This document shows, in pieces, positions 25,060 to 33,877 of a DNA stretch of 64,000 nt (positions are counted from its first letter, which is position 1; the number at the start of each line of letters is the position of its first letter). Where the stretch lies: positions 3,596,001 through 3,660,000 of the forward strand of contig NZ_JAIFAG010000001.1 of NCBI RefSeq assembly GCF_020012125.1. The letters run 5' to 3'. A model generated the notes under the pieces. It did not search any database. It saw only the letters and a program-made list of their open reading frames with translations, and had not been told where the DNA came from. The stretch is from Hymenobacter psoromatis (GTDB lineage: Bacteria > Bacteroidota > Bacteroidia > Cytophagales > Hymenobacteraceae). Made by a program: the position numbers and the translations under genes.

Positions 25060-25093
25060 AAGAACCCGACCGCGGGCGAGCGGTCGGGTTCTT
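25060..25093 (-). terminator. Terminator of the DUF4783 gene
   Basis: AAGAACCCGACCG pairs with its exact complement around eight bases, just after the stop of the minus-strand gene at 25113. Confidence 0.8.
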
Positions 25094-25112
25094 AGCTACA
25101 AGGCTCAGGTGA

Positions 25113-25517
25113 CTATTCCTTCGTAAAGTCGAGCGTATCTATGGTCGGCGTAGGCTGTTTGGGTTTGAGCTTAATAAAGACCTGATAATTACCGTTGCGG
25201 CCCACGTAGTGGCCCACCGCGTAGGGAATACCCTCGTTGCTGGAGCCTTGATGCACGATGTCGAAGCTGGCCGGCGGGTTTTTGGCGAAAAAGTTTTTCA
25301 TCACCAGCTCGGTTTGGGTCGAATTATAGCTTTGTTTATCGCCATCGAACCCTACTTCTACCGATGGAGCCAGGTATTGGGCCAGGCCGCGCGACGAGCC
25401 GCTGGAGATTGCTGAGCGCACGGCCGAAAGTTGGTCCGAGGTTTGCGCTTTGGTACTCATTACCAGGAGGCACAGTAACCACCCGAATAACAGCACTTTA
25501 GTAAGAATTACTTTCAT
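25113..25517 (-). CDS. Secreted DUF4783-like protein
   Basis: The 134-residue product has a signal peptide (LLCLLVMSTKAQ). A small NTF2-like domain follows: LSAVRSAISSGSSRGLAQYLAPSVEVGFDGDKQSYNSTQTELVMKNFFAKNPPASFDIVHQG and YAVGHYVGRNGNYQVFIKLK. This agrees with DUF4783 proteins of Bacteroidota. Function is unknown. It ends at a clear terminator before nadC. Confidence 0.8.
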   Translation of the reverse strand: MKVILTKVLLFGWLLCLLVMSTKAQTSDQLSAVRSAISSGSSRGLAQYLAPSVEVGFDGDKQSYNSTQTELVMKNFFAKNPPASFDIVHQGSSNEGIPYAVGHYVGRNGNYQVFIKLKPKQPTPTIDTLDFTKE

Positions 25518-25663
25518 AAAATTCAGCTCCGCGACAGATTCGAAGGCGCTGGTCTAGGGTTAAGCCAAAACTATGCCAGTAGAAGCCAATTTGGGGACTT
25601 TCTGAAACCCTGCCAAACTCGATGGTCCTCCTACGGCCAGCCGGCGTTTTAGGGTGCGGGGCG

Positions 25664-25671
25664 TACTTTTG
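25664..25671 (+). promoter_or_regulatory. gpmI promoter -7 element TACTTTTG
   Basis: Exact TAnnTTTG ending five bases before the gpmI ATG at 25677, which implies a leaderless transcript. Confidence 0.6.
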
Positions 25672-25676
25672 CAAGC

Positions 25677-27212
25677 ATGAACAAGCAGGTACTACTGGTA
25701 ATTCTGGATGGGTGGGGCATTGCCCCAAACGCGGAAGTTTCGGCCGTTGACCAAGCCCGGACGCCCTATTTTCACGACTTGCTGCGGCGCTTTTCGCACA
25801 GCCGCCTGCAAGCTTCGGGCGAGGCCGTGGGGCTGCCCGAGGGCCAGATGGGCAACTCCGAGGTGGGCCACATGAACATCGGTGCGGGCCGGGTAGTGGA
25901 CCAGGAATTGGTACGCATTGGCAAGGCCATTCGGGAACGCAAGCTGGCCCAGGTGCCCGCTCTGCACGACGCGCTGACTTACGCCCAGCAGAACAATAAG
26001 CCGGTGCATCTTATTGGTTTGCTGTCAGATGGTGGCGTGCACTCGCACATCGACCACGTGAAGGCGCTCTGCACCATCGCCCACGAGGCGGGCGTGCGCC
26101 AGACGTTCGTGCACGCCTTCACCGACGGGCGCGACACCGACCCCAAGAGCGGCGTGCACTTCGTGAACGAGCTGGAGCAATACAACGAGCGCACGGGGGC
26201 CAAAATCGCCTCCATCGTGGGCCGCTACTACGCAATGGACCGCGACCAGCGCTGGGAGCGCGTCAAAATTGCTTATGATTTGCTAGTAAACGGCATCGGC
26301 ACACCTTCCCAAAATCTGATTCAAAGTATTCAGGAACAATATAAAGACGGCGTAACGGACGAGTTTCTAAAGCCCATTGTGAAGGTGGGCGACGACGGGC
26401 AGCCGCTGGCCACCATTGAGGAGGGCGATGTGGTGCTGTGCTTCAACTTCCGCACCGACCGGGGCCGCGAAATCACGGAGGCGCTTACGCAGCAGGATTT
26501 CCACGCTTTTGAGATGCACCGCCTCAACCTGCGCTACCTCACCATGACGATGTACGACTCGACGTTTGTGGGCGTAACACCGATTTTTGAGAAGGACAAT
26601 CTCGACAATACGCTGGGCGAAGTGCTGGCCGCGCACGGCAAAACGCAGCTGCGCATGGCTGAAACCGAGAAGTATCCGCACGTCACCTTCTTTTTTTCGG
26701 GGGGTAGGGAAAAAGAATTCGCCGGTGAAATGCGCATCATGCGGGCCTCGCCCAAGGTGGCAACCTACGACCTCGCCCCCGAGATGAGCGCCTACGAGCT
26801 GCGCGACGCATTGGTGCCAGAGTTGCAAGCCAAGTCGGCCGACTTTATCGTTATTAACTTCGCCAACCCCGACATGGTGGGCCACACCGGCGTGTTTGAG
26901 GCCGTGGTGAAGGCCGTAGAAACCGCCGACGCCTGCGCCCACGACGTAGTGGAAGCCGCCCTAGCGGCTGGCTACGCCACCATCGTCATCGCCGACCACG
27001 GCAATGCCGAGTTCATGCGCAACGCTGACGGCTCGCCCCACACGGCTCACACTACCAATCTGGTACCCTGCATCTTGGCTGATAATGACTACCGTGGCGC
27101 GCTGGCCGATGGTAAGCTCGGCGACATTGCACCTACCGTGCTGGCATTGATGGGCGTGCCCCAGCCGCCGCACATGACTGGCCAGAGCCTGTTGCGCCCC
27201 GCCGCCGGCTAG
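25677..27212 (+). CDS. gpmI: 2,3-bisphosphoglycerate-independent phosphoglycerate mutase
   Basis: The enzyme interconverts 3- and 2-phosphoglycerate in glycolysis using two metal ions. The 511-residue product starts LLVILDGWGIAP, has GQMGNSEVGHMNIGAGRVVDQ with the phosphorylated serine, GLLSDGGVHSHIDH, HAFTDGRDTDP, FNFRTDRGREI and EKYPHVTFFFSGGREKEF. It ends with IVIADHGNAEFM and PHTAHTTNLVP. All metal-binding motifs are in place and length is normal. The promoter element abuts the ATG. The GGRE codons lie in a GGGGGGTAGGG motif. Confidence 0.98.
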   Translation: MNKQVLLVILDGWGIAPNAEVSAVDQARTPYFHDLLRRFSHSRLQASGEAVGLPEGQMGNSEVGHMNIGAGRVVDQELVRIGKAIRERKLAQVPALHDALTYAQQNNKPVHLIGLLSDGGVHSHIDHVKALCTIAHEAGVRQTFVHAFTDGRDTDPKSGVHFVNELEQYNERTGAKIASIVGRYYAMDRDQRWERVKIAYDLLVNGIGTPSQNLIQSIQEQYKDGVTDEFLKPIVKVGDDGQPLATIEEGDVVLCFNFRTDRGREITEALTQQDFHAFEMHRLNLRYLTMTMYDSTFVGVTPIFEKDNLDNTLGEVLAAHGKTQLRMAETEKYPHVTFFFSGGREKEFAGEMRIMRASPKVATYDLAPEMSAYELRDALVPELQAKSADFIVINFANPDMVGHTGVFEAVVKAVETADACAHDVVEAALAAGYATIVIADHGNAEFMRNADGSPHTAHTTNLVPCILADNDYRGALADGKLGDIAPTVLALMGVPQPPHMTGQSLLRPAAG

Positions 27213-27246
27213 GCCAAACAAAAGGCATTATTTATTCTTTTTTGCA

Positions 27247-27277
27247 GTGTCCCGCACTAGTTCGCAGTGCGGGACAC
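27247..27277. terminator. Hairpin after gpmI
   Basis: GTGTCCCGCACT and its exact complement enclose seven bases; a T-rich stretch precedes it. It lies between gpmI and the lipoprotein gene. Confidence 0.7.
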
Positions 27278-27286
27278 GTTGTTAAA

Positions 27287-27886
27287 ATGGGTTGTAGAAC
27301 AGGCTTTTATTTAGTAAGTGTGGCCGGGCTGGCGCTGCTGAGCGGCTGCGACCAGCCCACCACCGGCCCCGACCCGGCCCGGCCGGAAGCGCCGCACCAC
27401 GCCGGCCCGTACTTCGACGTGCGCGGGCTGCTCGATGCGCAAGTGCGGCAGCTCGCCGCCCGCCACGCGAAGGTGGAGAAGCACGTTAGCCTGCGCGGCA
27501 GCGCCCCGGCCACTACCCGCGTGCCGCAAGTGAAATGGACCGATGAGCTGCAGATTTTTTACCAGGCCGACCTCAACAAAGCCGCCCTGCGCGGGGCCTA
27601 CGCAGTAGATTCGACCGCCCTGCCCGGCGGGGCCGAGCGCCACACCTACCGCCGCCTGCCCGGCCACGCCAACGCCCCCGTAGTGCGCCTCGACGTGCTA
27701 AGCCGCGCCGGCCTACCCCAGCAAGTGAGTGCCACGCTGCGCCAGGATAACGCGCTGTTTTTTGGCCAAAAAACCTTGCAGTTGACGCTGCAAAACGGCC
27801 AGCTCCGCCAGTACGACGTGCGCGGCCTGCAAAAGCTCGTGCTCTTTGATACGCTACGTTACCAAACGCAAGCGTTGGTTCTCTAA
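27287..27886 (+). CDS. Hypothetical lipoprotein
   Basis: The 199-residue product has a lipobox (LALLSGCDQ), a Pro-rich linker, then a soluble domain with FDVRGLLDAQVRQLAARHAKVEKHVSLRG, VKWTDELQIFYQADLNKAALRGAYAVDS and several beta strands. This layout suggests a periplasmic beta-rich protein. I do not recognise the family. The ATG at 27287 follows the hairpin by nine bases. Confidence 0.7.
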   Translation: MGCRTGFYLVSVAGLALLSGCDQPTTGPDPARPEAPHHAGPYFDVRGLLDAQVRQLAARHAKVEKHVSLRGSAPATTRVPQVKWTDELQIFYQADLNKAALRGAYAVDSTALPGGAERHTYRRLPGHANAPVVRLDVLSRAGLPQQVSATLRQDNALFFGQKTLQLTLQNGQLRQYDVRGLQKLVLFDTLRYQTQALVL

Positions 27887-27912
27887 GCTATTAAATAACC
27901 GCTCTGTAGAGT

Positions 27913-28335
27913 CTATTCTCCCAGCAGCGTGGCTACTACCCACCGGCGGCCGCCGTGGCGGCGGTGCTCGCCCAGGCACAGGCCCTGCCAGGTGCCTAGC
28001 AGCAGCCGGCCGTCGGCAATGGGCACCGTAACGGAGGTGCCCAGCATAGCGGCCTTGAGGTGGGCCGTCATGTCGTCGGGGCCTTCCAGGGTGTGCTGAA
28101 AGTAGGCGGCGTTGTCGGGCGCGAGGCGGCGGAAGTACTCCTGGAAGTCGCGCCGCACGGTGGGGTCGGCATTTTCGGTAATAAACAGGCTGGCCGAGGT
28201 GTGCTGAATGCAGAAGTTGGCGGTGCCCACGCGCATAGTTTCCAGCTCAGGTAGCTCGCTCAGCAGCAAGTCGGTGATGAGGTGAAAACCTTCGGCCACG
28301 GCCGGCAGGCGCAGGCGTTTTTGGATAAAGCGCAT
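27913..28335 (-). CDS. yjbQ: YjbQ-family protein (UPF0047)
   Basis: The 140-residue product has FHLITDLL, VGTANFCIQHTSASLFITENADPTVRRDFQEYFRRLAP, and the ending MLGTSVTVPIADGRLLLGTWQGLCLGEHR. The H-T-S-A-S-L and G-T-W-Q-G motifs are diagnostic of UPF0047/YjbQ. Some members have weak thiamine-phosphate synthase activity; the real role is unknown. It begins with ATG, 21 bases after the upstream lipoprotein gene, so the two may be cotranscribed. Confidence 0.92.
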   Translation of the reverse strand: MRFIQKRLRLPAVAEGFHLITDLLLSELPELETMRVGTANFCIQHTSASLFITENADPTVRRDFQEYFRRLAPDNAAYFQHTLEGPDDMTAHLKAAMLGTSVTVPIADGRLLLGTWQGLCLGEHRRHGGRRWVVATLLGE

Positions 28336-28356
28336 GGAGCTTCTACGCAGCCGTGG

Positions 28357-29916
28357 CTACTTGGTGGTTTCGTAGGCGCCCAGGTCGGGGGTAGCCGCGT
28401 TGCGGGGCAGGTTGGGCAGGTCGCGCGGTACGAAGGGGGGTAGGGCCGTTTTGCTGGCCAGCGCGGGCGAGCCGGGCGCCAAATGGTAGTCGTTGCTGCT
28501 GGCCGTGTTGATACGCACAAACATGGGGTCGTTGAATAAGTTGGCGTAGGCCGGAGCCGCCAGGCCAGCCAGCGCCGGCGTGGTAGTGGAGGCCGGTACG
28601 TCGGCGACACCCGCGTAAGCTTTGGTTTTCAACACCGAGTTTCTGATGCTGACCGCAGCCTTGTAATCATCGTAGTTTTCAACATTGAGCTCATCATCAA
28701 TGGAGCCCCAGATAATGGAATTGCGCACATCCAGCACCGGCGACTGCTTGGTACTGACGCCGTTCGAGCCCGTTACCAGGTTGGTAACCGACAGCGAGGC
28801 CGTCTGACGCACGCCGGCCGCGGCCGGGTAATTAGCAATGGTACAGTAATTAAGCGAATCAATACCGCCCAGGCTTAGCACGGCATACTCGTAGCAGTCG
28901 CTGAAGAGCGTGTTGCTAACCGTCGCTTGCCCCCGGATATTGAACAGGCCCGCCCCGGTACCCAGGCTGCTGGCGGCACCCGCGAAGCCCACGCTATTGC
29001 CCGAGATGTAGCGGACCACCGAGTTTTGCAGGCGCAGGTCGGGCGGCACGCCACCATCGGGGTTGTAGAGCAGCAGGCCGATGGCCGCGTTCTGAATTTG
29101 GGCGTAGCGGATAACGTTGCCGTGACTGCCAGGCGTGAACAGAATGCCCGTCCACTGCCCAGGGGCGGTGGCGTACTGCGGCTCGCCGCTACGGTCGCCG
29201 GCGAAGCGCACAATGTTGGCGCTGCCGGCCTTCACGGTATCGGCCGGGCCAGTGCCAGGCGTAAAGTCGCTGTTTACCAGCAAAGTGCCTTCCACAACGA
29301 GCGCGGCCCCGGCGTGGGCGTAGATGCGCGTACCAGCTTTGATAGTGAGCTTGCAATTGGCCGGCACCACCACCGAGTTGTAGAGCACGTGCGGCCGGTC
29401 GTTGGTCCACACGGCGTTGCAGGGCAACGGTTGCGTACCATCGTGCAAATAGATATTCTGCCCGAATGAGCGCAACAGCACGTGCTGACTCTGACCGTTG
29501 GTACTGAAATTCAGGTTGTTTTCCTGCACGTAGGCCTTGGCGAGGCCATTCTGGCCGTTGTCCTTAAGCTGGGCGCGCACCAGAATCAGCAGGCTATCAT
29601 TTCCCCTGATGTACAGATTAGTAGCTGTTTGCTTTAGGTCGCCGTTGATAATCAACGTGTAGGGCGAAGTGGCCGAGTTGTCGAGGCTCACCAAGTCCAC
29701 GTTCACCGCCTTGGGATTATGGTTGTACACCCACAGCCGCTTCGTGACGGTGCGGATAGTTGTAAAAACCGTGTCAAACTTTACCGTATCAGCCGAAAAG
29801 GCCAGGCCGCCGGTGGTTTGCAGCTCTTCCTCGCGCGGCTTGCAGCCGGGCAGCACCACGCTAAGCGCGCCGCTAACGAATAAAAGCAGGGGTAGGAAGT
29901 AGCGAAGTTTAAGCAC
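28357..29916 (-). CDS. Lipoprotein with right-handed beta-helix
   Basis: The 519-residue product has a lipobox (VVLPGCKP), an N-terminal Ig-like domain (SADTVKFDTVFTTIRTVTKRLWVYN), and a long parallel beta-helix. The helix includes LTIKAGTRIYAHAGAALVVEGTLLV, GILFTPGSHGNVIRYAQIQNAAIGLLL and VLDVRNSIIWGSIDDEL. It ends with a family-like DYHLAPGSPALASKT...DLGAYE, as in choice-of-anchor or pectate-lyase-like surface proteins. It probably sits on the outer membrane and binds a polymer or partner, but substrate is unknown. The start is GTG. Confidence 0.8.
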   Translation of the reverse strand: MLKLRYFLPLLLFVSGALSVVLPGCKPREEELQTTGGLAFSADTVKFDTVFTTIRTVTKRLWVYNHNPKAVNVDLVSLDNSATSPYTLIINGDLKQTATNLYIRGNDSLLILVRAQLKDNGQNGLAKAYVQENNLNFSTNGQSQHVLLRSFGQNIYLHDGTQPLPCNAVWTNDRPHVLYNSVVVPANCKLTIKAGTRIYAHAGAALVVEGTLLVNSDFTPGTGPADTVKAGSANIVRFAGDRSGEPQYATAPGQWTGILFTPGSHGNVIRYAQIQNAAIGLLLYNPDGGVPPDLRLQNSVVRYISGNSVGFAGAASSLGTGAGLFNIRGQATVSNTLFSDCYEYAVLSLGGIDSLNYCTIANYPAAAGVRQTASLSVTNLVTGSNGVSTKQSPVLDVRNSIIWGSIDDELNVENYDDYKAAVSIRNSVLKTKAYAGVADVPASTTTPALAGLAAPAYANLFNDPMFVRINTASSNDYHLAPGSPALASKTALPPFVPRDLPNLPRNAATPDLGAYETTK

Positions 29917-29932
29917 GGGAGCGTAACGGTGA

Positions 29933-30058
29933 AAAATCGTCTGTCATTGCGAGTGCAGCGAAGCAATCGCACCAGAACGACCTCATCAGAACAAAAAGAT
30001 GCGAACCATTACGTTCTGATGCGATTGCTTCGCTGCGCTCGCAATGACAGACGATTTT
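29933..30058. repeat. Inverted repeat, family I (GTCATTGCGAGCG)
   Basis: Arms of about 38 bases (AAAATCGTCTGTCATTGCGAG...) are nearly exact complements around a 50-base spacer. It lies between prfA and the beta-helix lipoprotein gene. Confidence 0.85.
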
Positions 30059-30066
30059 CGGATGCC

Positions 30067-31137
30067 TTACGACACGCCCACTTTCAGGCGCTCGGCGCTT
30101 TCGGCCAGGCGCAGCTGCTCCACAAAGTCGTCGATGTTGCCGTCCATCACGTTGGGCAGGTTGTGCACGGTGTAGCCGATGCGGTGGTCGGTGACGCGGC
30201 CCTGCGGATAGTTGTAAGTACGGATTTTATCGGAACGGTCGCCGCTGCCAATCATGCTTTTACGAATGGCACCTTCGGCTTCATTCTTCTTGGCCAACTC
30301 GATTTCGAAGATGCGCGAGCGCAGCACGGCCAGCGCCTTATCGAAGTTTTTGAGCTGTGATTTCTGGTCCTGGCACTGGGCCACAATACCAGTCGGGATG
30401 TGCGTGAGGCGCACGGCCGAGTACGTCGTGTTTACCGACTGCCCGCCGGGGCCGGATGACATGAACAAATCCTTGCGAATATCATTCATATCCAGGTCAA
30501 TATCGAATTCCTCCGCCTCGGGCATTACCACGATAGAGGCTACCGACGTGTGGATGCGGCCCTGGGTTTCGGTGGCCGGCACGCGCTGCACGCGGTGCAC
30601 GCCGCTTTCAAACTTGAGCTTGCCGTAGACGTCCTCGCCCTTCACGGCCAGCACAATTTCCTTGTAGCCGCCGGCGGTGCCATCCATCGCGTCCACCAAT
30701 TCCATTTTCCAGCCCTGCTTTTCGGCAAAGCGCAGGTACATGCGCTGCAAGTCGCCGGCAAAGAGCGAGGCCTCGTCGCCGCCCGCGCCGGCCCGAATTT
30801 CCATAATCACGTCCTTCGAGTCGTTGGGGTCCTTCGGAATCAACAATTCCTTGATGGCCACCTCCATGCGGTCGGCCTCGGGCACCAAGTCATCAAGCTC
30901 GGCCTTGGCCATTTCGCGGAAATCCTCGTCCTTTTCGGTCGATACCACCTGGCGGGCACCTTCTATATTGCTGAGCACCTGCTGATAAGCCCGGTAAGCG
31001 GTCACGATTTTGCCCAGTTCTTTAAATTCTTTATTCAAACCCTTGAAGCGCTTCATGTCGCTCATCACCTCGGGCTGCATCAGCTCGTGGTTCACGGTAT
31101 CGTAGCGCTCGCGGATGGCTTCGAGTTTATCCAGCAT
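30067..31137 (-). CDS. prfA: Peptide chain release factor 1
   Basis: RF1 recognises UAA and UAG and releases the peptide. The 356-residue product begins MLDKLEAIRERYDTVNHELMQPEV, has MEIRAGAGGDEASLFAGDL, HRVQRVPATETQGRIHTSVASIVVMPE, and the GGQ loop SSGPGGQSVNTTYSAVRLTHIPTG. It ends in the family helix. ATG at 31135-31137 is preceded by a TATCTTTG element at 31169-31176. The longer ORF back to 31311 overlaps that promoter and is rejected. Confidence 0.97.
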   Translation of the reverse strand: MLDKLEAIRERYDTVNHELMQPEVMSDMKRFKGLNKEFKELGKIVTAYRAYQQVLSNIEGARQVVSTEKDEDFREMAKAELDDLVPEADRMEVAIKELLIPKDPNDSKDVIMEIRAGAGGDEASLFAGDLQRMYLRFAEKQGWKMELVDAMDGTAGGYKEIVLAVKGEDVYGKLKFESGVHRVQRVPATETQGRIHTSVASIVVMPEAEEFDIDLDMNDIRKDLFMSSGPGGQSVNTTYSAVRLTHIPTGIVAQCQDQKSQLKNFDKALAVLRSRIFEIELAKKNEAEGAIRKSMIGSGDRSDKIRTYNYPQGRVTDHRIGYTVHNLPNVMDGNIDDFVEQLRLAESAERLKVGVS

Positions 31138-31168
31138 TTTGTGGTCGGAAAAAATAGTCAGTAGTTTG

Positions 31169-31176
31169 CAAAGATA
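31169..31176 (-). promoter_or_regulatory. prfA promoter -7 element TATCTTTG
   Basis: Minus-strand TAnnTTTG match 31 bases before the prfA ATG. Confidence 0.6.
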
Positions 31177-31319
31177 CGGCGGTGTAACACCGTCCTTTGC
31201 GGTCGGCGTTCCGCGCCAATTCTTTACGCTGGCCGAAGCTTGCGCTTTTCGCAATGCCCGGCCCCTACCCCCCCTGGCGGCGCCGCCTGCGGCCCGCCGG
31301 GCGTTCGACACCAGAGAGT

Positions 31320-33770
31320 ATGCAAGTCTTGAAGTTTGGGGGCACGTCGGTGGCCTCCGCCGAAAACATCGGGAAAGTGATGGCCATCGTGAAGCGCGCG
31401 CTGGCTCAGGGGCCTGTGGTGCTGGTGGTATCGGCGCTGGGCGGCACCACCGATGCCCTCATTAACGCCGGCCGCGCGGCGGCCAGCGGCAACGAGAGCT
31501 TCCGCCAGACGCTGCGCCAGCTCGAAGCCCGCCACCTCACCGCCGCCGAGGCGCTGCTCCCTACCCCCCCCGCGCAGGCCGACGTGCAGCCCTGGCTCAC
31601 CGCCCAGTTTGCGAAGCTGGCCCTGCTGGCCGACGGCATTTTTGCGCTGGGCGAGCTCTCGCCGCGCACCCTGGACCGGCTGATGAGCTACGGCGAACTG
31701 CTGTCGTCGCGCCTGGTGGTGGCCGCGTTTCAGGCGCGGGGCGTAGCCGCCGCCTGGGCCGATAGCCGGCAGCTCATCCGCACCAACTCGCGCTTCGGCA
31801 TGGCGCAGGTAGACGAGGCCACGACGGGCAAGCTGGTGGCTGAATTTCAGAAACAAACCACTGATAATCTGTGGGTAGCGCCCGGCTTTATCGCCGCCGA
31901 TGCCCAGGGCCACACCACCACGCTGGGCCGGGGCGGCTCGGACTACACGGCGGCCATTCTAGCGGCCGCGCTGAATGCCAAGAAGCTCGAAATCTGGACC
32001 GACGTGAGCGGCATGCTCACCGCCGACCCGCGCCTGGTGCGCTCGGCGCGGCCCATTGCGCGCATCAGCTACGAGGAAGCGATGGAATTATCGCACTTCG
32101 GGGCCAAGGTGCTATACGCGCCCACGGTGCAGCCCGTGCGCCAGCGCGGCATCCCGATGTGGATTAAAAATACCTTCGCGCCCACCGATTACGGCACGCT
32201 GGTGGAAGTAGCACCGCCGCCCAGCCTGGGGGTAGTACGCGGACTGTCGAGCATTGGCCACTTGGCGCTGCTGAACCTGGAAGGCAGCGGCATGGTGGGC
32301 GTGCCGGGCTTTTCGGCGCGGCTGTTTGCGGCGTTGGCGCGGGCGCGCATCAACGTGGTACTCATCACGCAGAGCTCTTCTGAACATAGCATTTGCGTGG
32401 GCGTGAGCGAGGGCGATGTGCCCACCGCGCAGGGGGTAGTAAACGAGGAATTTGCCGCCGAAATAGCCGCCAGCCGCCTGGAGCCGCTACGGCCCGAAAC
32501 CGGCTTGGCGATAGTGGCACTGGTGGGCGACAACATGCGCAACCACCCCGGCATCAGCGGCCGCTTGTTTAGCGCACTGGGGCACAATGGGGTGAATATC
32601 CGGGCCATTGCGCAGGGCGCGAGCGAGCGCAATATTTCGACCGTGATTCGGGCCGACGACGTGCGCAAGGCCATCAACGTGCTGCACGAGGAGTTTTTTG
32701 AGGCGACGTATAAACAGGTGAACCTCTTTATCTTAGGTCCTGGCAACGTGGGCGGCAAGCTACTGGGCCAGTTGGCGCAGCAGCAGCAATACCTGCGCGA
32801 AAAGCTGGGCCTCGACCTGCGCGTGGTGGCCATTGCCAACAGCCGCCACTGCCTCGTGAGCGACGAAGGCGGCCTCGACCTGCGTACCTGGCCCGAGGAT
32901 TTGGATAAGGCCTCCAAGCTGCTGCTGGAAGAGTTTACCCAGCTCATTATCAGCAAGAACCTGCGTAACTCCATCTTTGTGGACGTGACGGCCAACCCGG
33001 CCGCCGCCGGGCAGTACGCGCCGCTGCTCGCCAAGAGCATCGCCGTGGTGGCTTGTAATAAGGTGGCCGCCTCGGCCGAGTACGCCAGCTACCGCCAGCT
33101 CAAGCAATTGGCCCAGGATTTCAACACGAAATACCTGTTTGAAACCAACGTGGGCGCGGCCCTACCCGTCATCGGCACGCTCGGTGACCTCACGCGCAGC
33201 GGCGACGTGGTGCGCCGGATGCATGCCGTGCTGTCGGGCACGCTCAACTTTGTGTTCAATAATTACGACGGCTCGCGGCCCTTTGCCGAGGTGGTGCGCC
33301 AAGCCCAGGACGAGGGCTACACCGAGCCCGACCCGCGCCTCGACCTCAACGGCTCGGACGTGGCCCGCAAAATCCTCATTCTAGCCCGCGAGGCCGGCCA
33401 GCACATGGAAATGAGCGACGTAGCTAATGAGAGCTTCCTACCCCCCTCCTGCCTCGACGGCGACGTGGCGGCCTTTTATGAGCAGCTGGCGGTGCACGAG
33501 CCGCACTTCCGCGCCCTCTACGACGCGGCCGCGGGCCAGGGCAAGCGCCTCAAGTTCGTGGCCCAGTACGCCGATGGCCACGCCTCGGTGGGCTTGCAGC
33601 AAATCGCGCCCGGCCACGATTTGTACGAGCTGCGCGGCAAGGACAACGTGGTGCTCTTCTACACCGACCGCTACCCCGAGCAGCCGCTGGTAGTGAAGGG
33701 CGCTGGGGCCGGGGCGGAGGTCACGGCCTCGGGCGTGTTTGCCGATATTATTCGCGCCGCCCGCTTGTAG
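31320..33770 (+). CDS. thrA: Bifunctional aspartokinase/homoserine dehydrogenase I
   Basis: The 816-residue fusion does the first and third steps of threonine synthesis. The kinase part begins MQVLKFGGTSVASAENIGKV, has LSPRTLDRLMSYGELLSSRL and TTTLGRGGSDYTAAILAAAL. Central ACT domains (GVPGFSARLFAALARARINVVLITQSSSEHSICVGV) allow threonine feedback. The dehydrogenase part has LFILGPGNVGGKLLGQL for NADPH, KSIAVVACNKVA and ARKILILAREAG. ATG at 31320 fits the family. Its TAG stop is the first three bases of an inverted repeat that separates it from thrB. Confidence 0.96.
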   Translation: MQVLKFGGTSVASAENIGKVMAIVKRALAQGPVVLVVSALGGTTDALINAGRAAASGNESFRQTLRQLEARHLTAAEALLPTPPAQADVQPWLTAQFAKLALLADGIFALGELSPRTLDRLMSYGELLSSRLVVAAFQARGVAAAWADSRQLIRTNSRFGMAQVDEATTGKLVAEFQKQTTDNLWVAPGFIAADAQGHTTTLGRGGSDYTAAILAAALNAKKLEIWTDVSGMLTADPRLVRSARPIARISYEEAMELSHFGAKVLYAPTVQPVRQRGIPMWIKNTFAPTDYGTLVEVAPPPSLGVVRGLSSIGHLALLNLEGSGMVGVPGFSARLFAALARARINVVLITQSSSEHSICVGVSEGDVPTAQGVVNEEFAAEIAASRLEPLRPETGLAIVALVGDNMRNHPGISGRLFSALGHNGVNIRAIAQGASERNISTVIRADDVRKAINVLHEEFFEATYKQVNLFILGPGNVGGKLLGQLAQQQQYLREKLGLDLRVVAIANSRHCLVSDEGGLDLRTWPEDLDKASKLLLEEFTQLIISKNLRNSIFVDVTANPAAAGQYAPLLAKSIAVVACNKVAASAEYASYRQLKQLAQDFNTKYLFETNVGAALPVIGTLGDLTRSGDVVRRMHAVLSGTLNFVFNNYDGSRPFAEVVRQAQDEGYTEPDPRLDLNGSDVARKILILAREAGQHMEMSDVANESFLPPSCLDGDVAAFYEQLAVHEPHFRALYDAAAGQGKRLKFVAQYADGHASVGLQQIAPGHDLYELRGKDNVVLFYTDRYPEQPLVVKGAGAGAEVTASGVFADIIRAARL

Positions 33771-33870
33771 CGTGGACTCTGTCGAGTCCGCGCGTGGGCA
33801 AGTCGCCCGCACCAGCTACCCCCACATCGCCTGATTTTTCATTACACGCGGACTCACAGAGTCCACGCTA
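33768..33870. repeat. Inverted repeat, family III (TAGCGTGGACTC)
   Basis: TAGCGTGGACTCTG and inner GAGTCCGCG face the complement CGCGGACTCACAGAGTCCAC with its terminal GCTA. The TAG is the thrA stop. A second copy at 58099-58173 stops the Gfo/Idh gene the same way. Confidence 0.85.
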
Positions 33871-33877
33871 CCTGCCC

